Source of the DNA: Heliocidaris tuberculata
Lineage: Eukaryota > Echinodermata > Echinoidea > Camarodonta > Echinometridae
Reading direction: 5' to 3'
Assembly (NCBI GenBank): GCA_025618425.1
Contig: CM046845.1
Coordinates: 5,157,577-5,221,576, forward strand
DNA: 64,000 bases
Part shown: positions 1 through 10,336 of the stretch, piece by piece
Layout: each line of letters begins with the position of its first letter
How positions within the stretch are numbered: position 1 is the first letter of the stretch
The notes under the pieces: generated by a model
The model's input: only the letters and a program-made list of their open reading frames with translations
Told to the model about the DNA's origin: nothing
The model's database searches: none
Program-made: the position numbers and the translations under genes

Positions 1-84
1 AAAGATTGATTATGCAGTACATCAGACTGGCTGGTGTATACTGTGAGGTTTTCGAATTATCACTAGGAAAATGGGGTAACCTCG

Positions 85-350
85 CTTGTCATAAGGACCG
101 CTACTCATAAGGACCACTTATTCATAAGGACCTCTATCCATAACGCGTGACTTAATGAATAGCTGTTTTGTACAAATAGTGGTCCTTCTGAATAGCGAGC
201 AAACCATAGACAAATTTCCTCACTATTCATAAGGACATCCATTCATAAGGACCACTATTCATAACTACTCATAAGGACCGCTATTCATAGCGCGTGTTAA
301 ATGAATAGCGGTTTTCTATGAATAGTGGTTCTTATGAATAGCGAGCGGAC
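85..350. repeat. Array of direct and inverted TATTCATAAGGACC units, copy 1
   Basis: At least six forward copies of CATAAGGAC or close variants are followed or interrupted by the reverse complement (GGTCCTTCTGAATAGCG, GGTTCTTATGAATAGCG). CGCTATTCATAGCG and the following AATGAATAGCG can pair. It looks like a degenerate, foldback-forming short repeat. Confidence 0.7.
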
Positions 351-1104
351 CCGAGATAAATAGTTGACTCAGTCTTTCCGAAAGTCATGCACTGCACACA
401 GAAATATGTTTTATGGGACTCCAAACTTTGAAGTTATTTCTATTCATACTTCGAAAATGGGGGCATTGGAGAGCAATCTTTTTCAGGGGACATGTTTTCT
501 ATGATATTCTTCCAAAAACTAACGTAAATAATGACTATAACGCTCACGATTTTTTAAAAATTTCTTTTCATCCTTACCAGAACTCAACCTTCTCCTGAAT
601 ACTGAAGTCATCTAATATAATGAGGTTGACGCCAAAGGTCGACGCCATCATTAAAGAAGTTCATTCAGTCTCAGCTTAAGGATCAGGGATGAACTGAAGT
701 GACGTTTCTCGGAAAGAAAAATCATAATTTGCTCGACATTTTTTGTGTCTCCTTAGTGAAATAAGGAATACTGCATCACGTGAGAAATCACTCATGAATC
801 AAGGATTGCCATACGTGGGAGTAGTGGATTGTTTCCCGACAGTGGTTCCAAAAGAATTCCGCAAAGAGAAGCATCCGGGTTTTTTTTCATCATATTTGCC
901 CACAGGGTTTCGGAAAATTAAATTGCGGCAGAAAATTTGAATGGGGTGTGCCCCCCCCCCCCCCACTCTTGATCGGAGACCCTGTGCGTGACAAACACAT
1001 AATTATGATGCACGGAGAAAGAGAGAGAGAGAAAAAAAAAGAGAGAGGGAGAGAGAGAAAAAAAAAAGAGAGGGAGAGAGAGAGAGAGAGGCTGGAGACA
1101 AATG

Positions 1105-1180
1105 TGAGTTAGGCATCTTCATCATGTATATCACGTTTGGCTACCTATCTACAGATCTGGGTTCGAATCCAAGCCACGTC
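1105..1180 (+). repeat. Possible tRNA-derived (SINE-like) remnant, copy 1
   Basis: GGGTTCGAATCC at about 1159-1170 is a perfect RNA polymerase III B-box / T-arm core. No convincing A box or tRNA fold is present upstream. The same block recurs at about 4835 in copy 2. A SINE remnant is the most economical reading. Confidence 0.3.
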
Positions 1181-2487
1181 AACACCCTTCTATATAATAC
1201 ATAGACATTCCCTACGACATTACGTTATCCATCAATGCCAAACCAGACATTTAAAAAAAAGAACACTTCGGGAGAACATGAATTTCTTGGGAAAAGATCA
1301 AATGAAGAAAGTCATGTCTGCAAAATGTATCTTTAAGAAAACACAAGAGACCACGAGAGCTTACAATTCACAAATCTTAATCAGGAGTATGAATATACAA
1401 ATTATTCCGTGGTGGTCTTTAATGGCCTTTGGGTGTGTTAGGAAGTGGATGTGCGTTAAAGTGACTGAAAGGTATGCCAATCTTATACGGACTATCTTAT
1501 CAATTTCTTCCCCTTCTTTTCTAGATGTAGTGATGTACCTGTGCACCATGAAGTTTTGTCACGGGGCTCACTCAGTAGGGAAGATCTCGTTATGTATTGC
1601 ATAACGAAGCGGGCATTATAAATTGGGAAATCCCCAATTTTCTGAAATCGCGTAAGATGTATTCTAGTTTACTTATAGGTCTACACTTCACTTTTAAGCT
1701 TAGTTTTGTTTTTTTCTGTGATTGCGTTCACTTTTTCAAGTCCATGTAGAATCGTTTTTGTCACATAATCCCTCTCATGTAAATCTTATACAGATGTAAT
1801 GTTGTATCCGCATATGCAAATCGTCATCTGAAATGTCAAACTATTTTAGATGAATAGTGATCAATGTTGGTTAAAATAATCTCAAACTGTGAAGAAAAGT
1901 AAAACAACAATTCTGATGAATTTCCTGGATTCTACATAATTATATATTGTTTAGGCATATATTTGTTGTTTCAATCGTTCCTTTCTTTGTTACAATTAAG
2001 TACTCACTAATTCTTAAGTAGACATGATTAACCTTTCCAAACTGCTTCAAGATAGTTTCTTTCACAATGTAATCACATGACCAGAACTCAACTTTATCTT
2101 TAATCAATCTTTCAGGATCCGAAGATGAATAACGGGACGTAAATTTCAAAAAAGTACATTCTAGGGCGATTTCAAGTCGTCTGTTGAAATATGTGAACCT
2201 TGCAATCACCTCTTATCATGTATAATTATAGTCCGAACATAATGTCTACTTATTTCTATTGGCAATAAATAGAATATGATGTAATGTAAAAAATACAAAA
2301 CAAATGTCCCTAGAGTGAATATCTTATCTTGTCTTTCCCATCGTGCTACATGCACATTCTTCATATAAATGACAATCAGTTTTCAGCAGTATGATCAATT
2401 TGAGTCCATATATCACTATATCTAATACGGTGTCTTAATCTTAAATGTCTTAATTGAAATATGTTTTAAAAATAATCTAATACCGGC

Positions 2488-2612
2488 TATCCGTAATTAT
2501 CAATATTTAAAAAATATATTCTAACAAAAATCTAATACCGGATGTCCTTAATTATGATCTTCCGGTATAAGATTTTTGTTAAAGTATATTTTGCAAATAT
2601 TAATTAAGGATA
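2488..2612. repeat. Imperfect hairpin / small palindromic element
   Basis: Arm 2502-2541 (ending AAAAATCTAATACCGG) pairs with 2562-2601 (beginning CCGGTATAAGATTTTTG) around a 20-nt loop. Weaker pairing extends outward to about 2488 and 2612. A related ATCTAATACCGG unit lies just upstream at about 2475. It could be a small MITE. Confidence 0.55.
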
Positions 2613-2740
2613 AAAATTGTATGCCGGATGTACTTCATTCAAGTTTTGTACTTGATATGACAGTAGCCATGAAATGTAAAATAAAGACTTCTCATTCAGT
2701 ACGCAATGCACTTGTCGTATGCCTTATCTATGCATTAGAC

Positions 2741-2872
2741 AGTGGCGTACCCAGGATTTTTTTACAGGGGGAGCAAATTTTGTCAACTGTCAAATTCTGC
2801 TTGGAGGGAGACCCGTATTTTTTTCTTTTCGCCAGCCCTCCAAAACTCGCTCAGTGGGGGGGGGGGGGGGGG
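2741..2872 (+). repeat. AGTGGCGTACCCAGGAT-type dispersed element with G17 tract
   Basis: Starts AGTGGCGTACCCAGGAT and runs through a T-rich stretch and a GGGGGAG block into a G17 homopolymer (2856-2872). Related headers occur elsewhere in the window (about 42817, 49104, 59732, and reversed near 53610, 57385 and 57830). The family identity is unknown to me. Confidence 0.45.
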
Positions 2873-2959
2873 TTGTTTGGTTTTATCCTAAATAATCTAT
2901 TATATCTTTATCTGAAATCTTTTTCACTTCAGCTTCAGCTGCATGGATATTTCTATCTC

Positions 2960-3473
2960 GGTCTGTCTGATTGTCTGTCTGTCTCTCTCTCTGTCTCTCT
3001 CTCTCTCTCTCACTCTCTCTCTGTCTGTGTGTGTGTCTCTCTCTCTTTCTCTTTTTCTCTCTCTCTGTCTCTCTGTCTCTCTGTCTCTCTGTCTATCTCT
3101 GTCTCTCTTTTTGTCTCTCTGTCTCTTTGTCTCTCTGTCTCTTTGTCTCTCTGTCTCTCTCTGTCTCTCTCTCTCTCTCTCACTCTCTCTCTGTCTGTGT
3201 GTGTGTCTCTCTCTCTTTCTCTTTTTCTCTCTCTCTGTCTCTCTGTCTCTCTGTCTCTCTGTCTATCTCTGTCTCTCTTTTTGTCTCTCTGTCTCTTTGT
3301 CTCTCTGTCTCTTTGTCTCTCTGTCTCTCTCTGCCTCTCTCTTTCTCTGTCTATCTGTCTCTCTGTCTCTCTCTGTCTCTCTGTCTCTCTCTCTCTGTCT
3401 ATCTGTCTGTCTCTCTCTCTCTCTCTCTTTCTGCCTCTCTGTCTCTCTCTATCTCTCTCTATCTATCTATCTT
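2960..3473. repeat. CT-rich array with 170-bp internal duplication
   Basis: Imperfect (CT)n/(CTGT)n. A block starting CACTCTCTCTCTGTCTGTGT at 3011 recurs at 3181 with the same order of variant units, showing unit-level duplication of about 170 bp. The long Leu/Ser open frames across it are repeat artefacts. Confidence 0.9.
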
Positions 3474-3623
3474 AACCTTCTGCATATATACATATACATG
3501 TAAGTACATTGTTAGAGAAACTGTCTGTGATCAAGTGGAAAAGATTGATTATGCAGTACATCAGACTGGCTGGTGTATACTGTGAGGTTTTCGAATTATC
3601 ACTAGAAAAATGGGGTAACCTCG

Positions 3624-3889
3624 CTAGTCATAAGGACCGCTATTCATAAGCACCACTTATTCATAAGGACCTCTATCCATAACGCGTGACTAAATGAATA
3701 GCTGTTTTGTACGAATAGTGGTCCTTCTGAATAGCGAGCAAACCATAGACAAATTTCCTCACTATTCATAAGGACATCCATTCATAAGGACCACTATTCA
3801 TAACTACTCATAAGGACCACTATTCATAGCGCGTGTTAAATGAATAGCGCTTTGCTATGAATAGCGGTTCTTATGAATAGCGAGCGGAC
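3624..3889. repeat. Array of direct and inverted TATTCATAAGGACC units, copy 2
   Basis: The same array in the second duplicate, with several point differences in the units but the same order and spacing. Confidence 0.7.
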
Positions 3890-4141
3890 CCGAGATAAAT
3901 AGCTGACTCAGCCTTCCCGAAAGTCATGCACTGCACACAGAAATATGTTTTATGGGACTCCAAACTTTGAAGCTATTTCTCTTCATACTTCGAAAATGGG
4001 GGCATTGGAGAGCAATCTTTTTCAGGGGACATGTTTTCTATGATATTCTTCCAAACTAACGTAAAAATAATGACTATAACGCTCACGATTTTTTAAAATT
4101 TCTTTTCATCTTTACCAGAACTCAACCTTCTCCTGAATACT

Positions 4142-4280
4142 GGGGAGCGTTTCATCAAGCATTTTGTCAGTGATTTTTACCGACAAATTTGCTCTCAGCC
4201 AATCAGATGCAAGGATTTCAGTAGCTTATAACAATTGTCGGATAAAATATCTGACAACTTCGTTTCATGAAACGCTCCCC
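4142..4280. mobile_element. 139-bp TIR element (GGGGAGCGTTTCAT family), copy A
   Basis: Begins GGGGAGCGTTTCAT and ends ATGAAACGCTCCCC. The empty site is visible in the duplicate at about 607-608. No coding capacity, so a non-autonomous MITE. Core words TTTTTACCGACAAATTTG and CAGATGCAAGG are shared with the copies at 16418 and 49729. The target-site duplication is unclear; one extra base is present at the right edge relative to the empty site. Confidence 0.85.
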
Positions 4281-4710
4281 AGAAGTCATCTAATATAATG
4301 AGGTTGACGCCAAAGGTCGACGCCATCATTAAAGAAGTTCATTCAGTCTCAGCTTAAGGATCAGGGATGAACTGAAGTGACGTTTCTCGGAAAGAAAAAT
4401 CATAATTTGCTCGACATTTTTTGTGTCTCCTTAGTGAAATAAGGAATACTGCATCACGTGAGAAATCACTCATGAATCAAGGATTGCCATACGTGGGAGT
4501 AGTGGATTGTTTCCCGACAGTGGTTCCAAAAGAATTCCGCAAAGAGAAGCATCCGGGGTTTTTTTCATCATATTTGCCCACAGGGTTTCGGAAAATTAAA
4601 TTGCGGCAGAAAATTTGAATGGGTGTGCCCCCCCCCCCCACCCCCTTGATCGGAGACCCTGTGCGTGACGAACACATAATTATGATGCACGGAGAGAAAG
4701 AGAGAGGGAG

Positions 4711-4753
<43 letters not shown>

Positions 4754-5929
4754 TGAGAGAGAGGCTGGAGACAAATGTGAGTTAGGCATCTTCATCATGT
4801 ATATCACGTTTGGCTACCTATCTACAGATCTGGGTTCGAATCCAAGCCACGTCAACACCTTTCTGTATATGCATAGGCACCCTCAGGCATTCCCTACGAC
4901 ATTACGTTATCCATCAATGCCAAACCAGCCATTTAAAAAAAAAGAACACTTCGGGAGAACATGAATTTCTTGGGAAAAGATCAAATGAAGAAAGTCATGT
5001 CTGCAAAATGTATCTTTAAGAAAACACAAGAGACCACGAGAGCTTACAATTCACAAATCTTAATCAGGAGTATGAATATGTAAATTATTCCGTGATGGTC
5101 TTTAATGGCCTTTGGGTGTGTTAGGAAGTGGATGTGCGTTAAAGTGACTGAAAGGTATGCCAATCTTATACGGACTATCTTATCAATTTCTTCCCCTTCT
5201 TTTCTAGATGTAGTGATGTACCTGTGCACCATGAAGTTTTGTCACGGGGCTCACTTAGTAGGGAAGATCTCGTTATGTATTGCATAACGAAGCGGGCATT
5301 ATAAATTGGGAAATCCCCGATTTTCTGAAATCGCGTAAGATGTATTCTAGTTTACTTCTAGGTCTACACTTCACATTTAAGCTTAGTTTTGTTTTTTCTG
5401 TGACAGAGTATACTTGTTCAAGTCCATGTAGAATCATTCTTGTCACATAATCCCTCTCATGTAAATCTTATACAGATGTAATGTTGTATCATGCAAATCG
5501 TCATCTGAAATGTCAAACTATTTTAGATGAATAGTGATTAATGTTGGTTAAAATAATCTAAAACTGTGAAGAAAAGTAAAACAAAAATTCCGATGAATTT
5601 CCTGGATTCTACATAATTATATATTATTTAGGCATATATTTGTTGTTTCAATCGTCCCTTTCTTTGTTACAATTAACTGATCATGTTATCATATAGGTGA
5701 ATAATAATAATGATTTCTTTCTGTGTTTATATATATATATGGCTGTTACCTGTCTTTTGTATTCAAGAAATAGATAACCGAGACAATCCTAATTCAACGT
5801 TTTCATTAAAACTATCTGCTTTTATGTATTCAATTTTAAAAAATACTTGCTTTATATTAGCAGCATCATCATTCCGTTTAAACTTTGAGAGGTCTGTTAC
5901 TCCCGATCCGGTGAAAATATGCAACTCAG

Positions 5930-5975
5930 GAATAATAATATTAATATTCTGGATTTATATAGCGCCTAACACATC
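5930..5975 (-). repeat. GCGCTATATAAA-type retroelement tail (reverse)
   Basis: Read on the minus strand: TTAGGCGCTATATAAATCC followed by a degenerate ATT-rich tail. It resembles the 3' ends of L2/CR1-type LINEs and SINEs that share them. Confidence 0.4.
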
Positions 5976-6739
5976 TATATACACAATACATAATGACATA
6001 TTGAAAATTGATGTTCAATGTTGGTTTTTAAATCTAACATCGATAATCGTAGAGGAAGAAATTGGGTGAGGGGGGGGGGGGGGAGGTGCCGGAAGTTCTA
6101 CTATTGGATCTGTTTTTCAATATGGAACTAATAAAGAAGATACGGTATTGAGATTAAGTAAGAATAGGATGAAAGCCCAGCATTGAAAGACAGGAAGGCT
6201 GAGGGTTTTTTTACTCTTACTCATCAAATAAATACCTGCAGTGGTAAAAATAGACGTCTCTTTTCATTAGGATGAAACGTTCATAGCGGACCTACAGACT
6301 CAAAGTGCACGTCTTCAGACAGAAGCAACATGCAAGCGTAGCCAGTAGATTTACCGATAAGACCAAGTGTATTGCGTTACTGCGGGCGGGTCTTGTGTTC
6401 GATATTCGGTTTCAAAATACTTCTTCTGCAGTTGGAAAAATAAGAGCCCGCCAGCAGCCGGCTGAGCTATGCCTCTGACCCCCTTGACATTCAACGGAAG
6501 AGGCGTGGAGTAGACTGTATGTAAGGTTGAGGAGGTGGTTGAGGACGGGGTTGTGATGAGGTAGACAGGGGCATCATCCAACATTTGGAACGAAACCTTC
6601 GTACAATACCAAACCTTACTAATTTCATCAATTTAACATTTTTGTTTGCTTTTATCTGTATTACTGATGTACATGTATATCCTTGCCTGCAACCCTTTTT
6701 AATGATTTTTTTTTTTTTAGGGGGGGGGGGGTAATGATA

Positions 6740-6815
6740 CTACTTCGGCGCTTAGAAACATTGTATTAAGCGCAATATAAATGTTATGTATTATTATTAT
6801 TATTGTTATTATATC
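6740..6815 (+). repeat. GCGC..ATATAAA retroelement tail with (ATT)n
   Basis: CGGCGCTTAGAAACATTG, AAGCGCAATATAAATG and then a (TTA)n run. Same tail type as 17757-17855 and 32940-33036. Confidence 0.45.
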
Positions 6816-6879
6816 TGTATATGAATTTTATCGTTGTTTTTTTTTTTTTTTATGGTGATCCGATATTTCACTCGGCTCA

Positions 6880-7010
6880 GGGTTTCATTTCGTCAAATGG
6901 ATAGGGTTAGGGTTAAAGGTTATGGTTACGATTGAAGTTAGGAATTCAGTTATTGTAGGAAATTGACGGCTGAGCAATTGTCGCAGAGCATGACTGTGTC
7001 ATACAATCCC
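6880..7010 (+). repeat. TAGGGTTAGGGTTA-containing dispersed repeat, copy 1
   Basis: A degenerate GGGTTA run followed by GAATTCAGTTATTGTAGG, AATTGACGGCTGAGCAATTG and TCGCAGAGCA. The order and many bases recur at 53945-54100. It is an interstitial repeat, not a telomere. Confidence 0.55.
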
Positions 7011-7195
7011 GATAGGGGATTCAGCCTTGTACGCTTTAACAAAAACAAAAACAAAACAAAACAAAACGAAAAAAAAAAAAAAACCTTTGCTGCATCCCCA
7101 CACATATTTGATCTTTTAACTCCCTGAATCAATACAAATACAAAAATCAGTTATCGATGCTGATTTCACATGGATTTGATGCCACACAATAATGT

Positions 7196-7484
7196 CATGA
7201 TCATCATCATCATGAACATCCTCATCGTCGTCCTCGTCATCGACGTCAACACCATTATCAGAAGCAGAAGCACAGCGTCATCATCATCATCATCACTATC
7301 ATCTCCACCACCCCCACCACCATCATCATAATAATAATCATCATTGTCGTTATTACCATCATCTTCACCTTCATCATCATCATGATTATCATCAGCACCA
7401 TCATCGTAATCATCGTTAGCATCATATTTCACTCACATTTCTCCATTACCATAAGCATCATAATCATCATCATCATTACCATCT
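7196..7484. repeat. (TCA)n / (CAT)n trinucleotide array
   Basis: An imperfect trinucleotide repeat with interruptions. It yields Asp-rich reading on the minus strand that is not a gene. Confidence 0.9.
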
Positions 7485-9417
7485 CATGAGCTATTGGTGC
7501 TTAAAAATTCCACCAAAGAGTCACGGGCCTTCTCAAGAAAAAGAAAACATCACAAAATACAAGACAAGAAGTGCCGGTGTTTAACTTTTCAAAATTCTCG
7601 TAAGAAACCATTTATTTCTCTTATCATACATTTGTACAAACTTTCAACACTCTCTTGAATTACAGTACGTAAATCGCCTTAGACCCTCCAACTTTATATC
7701 TCTCCTCAATATATCACATTGTTTTGGTGTTACATCATGACATATTCCTATGTCGACGTTTATATAAAATATTTGACATAAACATACTTAAGAATCAGAG
7801 TACACAAAAATATATATCTTCAATTACATAGAAACACACAAATAACACATTTATCAAAGTGAAGACTTAGTTTGGTTTGTGAAGAAAGAAAGAGTGATGT
7901 ATGTGAGTGGTGTACAATATCATGCTGTATGTATTACTTCATGTGTTTGTGTTGCACAGACCATGTTCAATCTATTTGTTCTTTCATGGCTAATTTGCTT
8001 TTCTTTTTTTTTTAATCGCATTATTCAAAGAGTATAAGAATACACAGATTTGCTGGTATATCAAGTGCAACCCCACCCCATCCCCCCCCCCCCAAAAAAA
8101 AAAAAGAAAACCGCATTACATTAACAGAACAATTACAGCAACAGGACATTATTCAACTTTCGGCATGTGACGTAAGTACTACATGGTTTGATATAGTCCC
8201 ACATAATAAATCCATTGAGCGTAATAATCAAAGAACCGTTCTGTGGAAGAATGAAGAAACAATATCTTTGATAGTATGGCATCAAATAAATGCAATTTTA
8301 TGGGCGGCTACATAAATTAAGTCACATTAAAACGAGTACGAAAGTGACGCAGACGAGAAATAAGATTTGTGAAAGCTACGTTAAAATCACCAAAAGCAAT
8401 CTTCGAAATGCATGTCGTGTGACCAAAAATGTACATAAATGCAAAGTGAAAATGCAAATAATAGTAATATAATCTGGAATATGTATATCAAGTTTAACTC
8501 AAAAGTTTGAGCGCAAATATCAAAAGCTTATAAAGCTCAGTGATCCCTCATACGAAGGGTTATACCATGAAGATAATAACATATTATTATGTGCAATGAA
8601 ATATTACTTATTCATACTTTTTATCCTAATGCACTCTGAGTATTTGAGCTCCTTTTTTATCTTCAGCTTCTTTGTTCACATCTCCACTCCATTTTTCCAT
8701 TCTCTCAAGTGATTTCCACTCAAATAAAATCCAAATCAAACCAAAACTTAAAATCTGATCGTTCATCTCCCAACCATTCGTCTATCTACTTATGGAATTT
8801 GCAAATGTAAGGGTACTGCAAATTTTTAGTTTGGGAAGTGATTTAGGGAAATATTTTTTTTTTTTTTTCGAAGGAATTTATGCGTTCACAAGCATCTGCG
8901 TGAGAAACAACCGTGGTATTGATTGAACTAAAATCGAACTCCTTTCTAGCAAATGAGATATGTCAAAATAATGACCCTTTGGAGGGAGAGAGAGAGAAGA
9001 GAGAACAATCACTGATTACCAGTTGTGTCATGGAGCGAATCGGGTCAGACTGATTGGTGTGGACTGCTGTAATTACGGTATTGATTTAGCCGTGACCCGT
9101 CAAGACTTGGCTCTGTTTTAAGCGTTGAAATATATTATCATTGTAATGGGGCAAAAAATATAGACATGATACTCAATCTGAACAAAATGGTCAGAATAAT
9201 TACCTGCTTTTTGCCTTAGTGTACGTTTGAACATAATTCATCATTACGAATTTTCCTTAAATCGGTTCAGATTTTGCAGTTACGTTTATCCCTCTTAATA
9301 TCATTAAGTCATTTATGGTTAAGTGGTAAATTGCCATGTTTGACAAGCAAAGGCCTTTTCATCATGTTACACCGTATCTATCTTATTCGAAAGTAACCTT
9401 GGCAACAATCTGTGGGC

Positions 9418-9423
9418 TTTATT
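9418..9423 (-). terminator. Candidate polyadenylation signal of the RGK gene
   Basis: The first canonical AATAAA hexamer I find on the minus strand after the stop lies about 560 nt downstream of it. This would give a plausible 3' UTR. It rests only on the hexamer; no transcript evidence is available. Confidence 0.3.
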
Positions 9424-9983
9424 CGAACTGTGGTGAACGGTTTCATTTTTATATACCAACGGTAATATTTCAATGTCGAAATATGATTCTATAGAAAAGA
9501 AAGTGATAATGGAACCAAATATTATGAAGAATTGCGGTTATAATAAAGCATCGTTGGAATGGTCATGATTGCAAACTTGATGCTTCTAAGCCACATTAAT
9601 ACAACTGTTAACGTCAATAACGTTAATAAAAAGGTTTATACCTTTGATATAATTATGCCGATTACAACGCACTCGGTTTTTCTTTGTTGTCAAAGTGATG
9701 GCATTGTATCTCTAATAATCTACTGAATGAAAATTTAGAAACGCTTTCTCTTTCTCCAAAAAAAAAAAAAAAAAAATCACCGGATCAATCGTCCTTCTTC
9801 TTATTCACACGAAGAGCTAATAATCAAATACTCGAGGCTCAGTTTACCAACTTGGCTCTCTCTCTCGAGAATGGCATATAACCGCAGAACAGTCTATGTG
9901 CGTGTGTGCGTGCGTATATTGTTCATGAAAGTCCTCCTCACAACAAGAAAATAGCAGTTTGTATGAAGCATGCGTGGAGCCAG

Positions 9984-10336
9984 TTAAAGAACCTCCATCA
10001 CGTGACACGATTTGGATCTAGCACGGTACCCTGGGGTAGGCTCGTCCCCGCTCTTCCGCCGAAGCAGTCTTCCAATGGCGCCGCGCGCTCTTTTCAGCAT
10101 GGACGGTCGTCTGCTCTTCTTCGACGGCGATCGTTGTCGTTCCCGCGTTGGCGATCCCTTGATGGAGTCCGCACTGCCACCGCTTCCCGTCTCCATTTCC
10201 TCCTCGGAGTGACGTCTTTCGCGTCGGAGTCGGATTTGCTGGACGACGCCGTTGAAAAGCTTGTCGACGTTGTGAGAAAGTGACGCCGAAGTCTCGATGA
10301 GCTTGCAGTCGAAGAGAGCGGCGAAGTGTTTGCCCT
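9984..10336 (-). CDS. RGK gene coding exon 4 (G5, basic tail, C-terminal signature)
   Basis: A 353-nt exon after a TTGTTTTTCCAG acceptor. It completes codon 303 as Glu and encodes EGKHFAALFDCKLIETSA (G5, 317-320), then SLSHNVDKLFNGVVQQIRLRR, a Ser/Glu/Gly linker, and a basic amphipathic stretch (about 375-397; KKSRRPS, LKRARGAIGRLLRRK). That stretch is the kind that binds acidic phospholipids and calmodulin in this family. The protein ends GYRARSKSCHVMEVL: Cys is seventh from the end and S412 sits in an RSKS 14-3-3-type site, as in vertebrate RGK tails. The exon is distinctly more GC-rich than the surrounding introns, so it also carries long antisense open frames, which are not genes. Confidence 0.95.

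Larger units (their letters stand above)
1..1999. repeat. Segmental duplication copy 1 (cut by window start)
   Basis: Nearly identical to 3540-5676, with scattered substitutions and small indels. It holds the TATTCATAAGGACC array (85-350), a C14 tract at 951-964, a GA/A-rich tract at 1015-1090, and a tRNA-like box at about 1159. The match to copy 2 stops after TACAATTAA at 1999. It lacks the 139-bp TIR element present in copy 2. No recognisable gene is present. Confidence 0.92.
3540..5676. repeat. Segmental duplication copy 2
   Basis: Same order of blocks as 1-1999, offset by about 3.54 kb. It differs by a 139-bp inserted element (4142-4280), a shorter C tract near 4628-4645, a longer GA tract (about 4693-4762), and a small insertion at about 4866-4886. 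Similarity ends at 5676 and unrelated sequence follows. Because the window starts inside copy 1, the true left boundary is unknown. Confidence 0.92.
5977..9417. other. Noncoding DNA 3' of the RGK gene
   Basis: Apart from the tails, the TTAGGG-like repeat and the trinucleotide array listed separately, I see only AT-rich sequence with short homopolymers (G14 at 6070-6083, polyA/polyT runs) and a small GA tract near 8980-9002. No conserved exon is recognised. Confidence 0.6.

Noticed and set aside
85..350. CRISPR array
   Set aside because: Repeats are short, irregular and in both orientations, with no constant-length spacers, in a eukaryotic context.
1159..1170. Functional tRNA gene
   Set aside because: Only the B-box/T-arm core is present; no acceptor stem pairing or A box could be built.
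2576..3585. Long Leu/Ser/Cys-rich open frames (up to 299 codons)
   Set aside because: They are read through the CT/CTGT array and have no non-repeat composition; all three frames are open for the same reason.
6901..6920. Telomeric repeat or chromosome-end scar
   Set aside because: Only two to three degenerate GGGTTA units within a dispersed repeat that also occurs at 53945.
7166..7432. Asp-rich 88-codon frame on the minus strand
   Set aside because: Translation of the (TCA)n array, with no start context or homology.
9906..10283. Plus-strand open frames opposite RGK exon 4, and 24910-25095 opposite exon 1
   Set aside because: Antisense shadows of GC-rich coding exons; the minus-strand reading has clear RGK motifs and splice sites.
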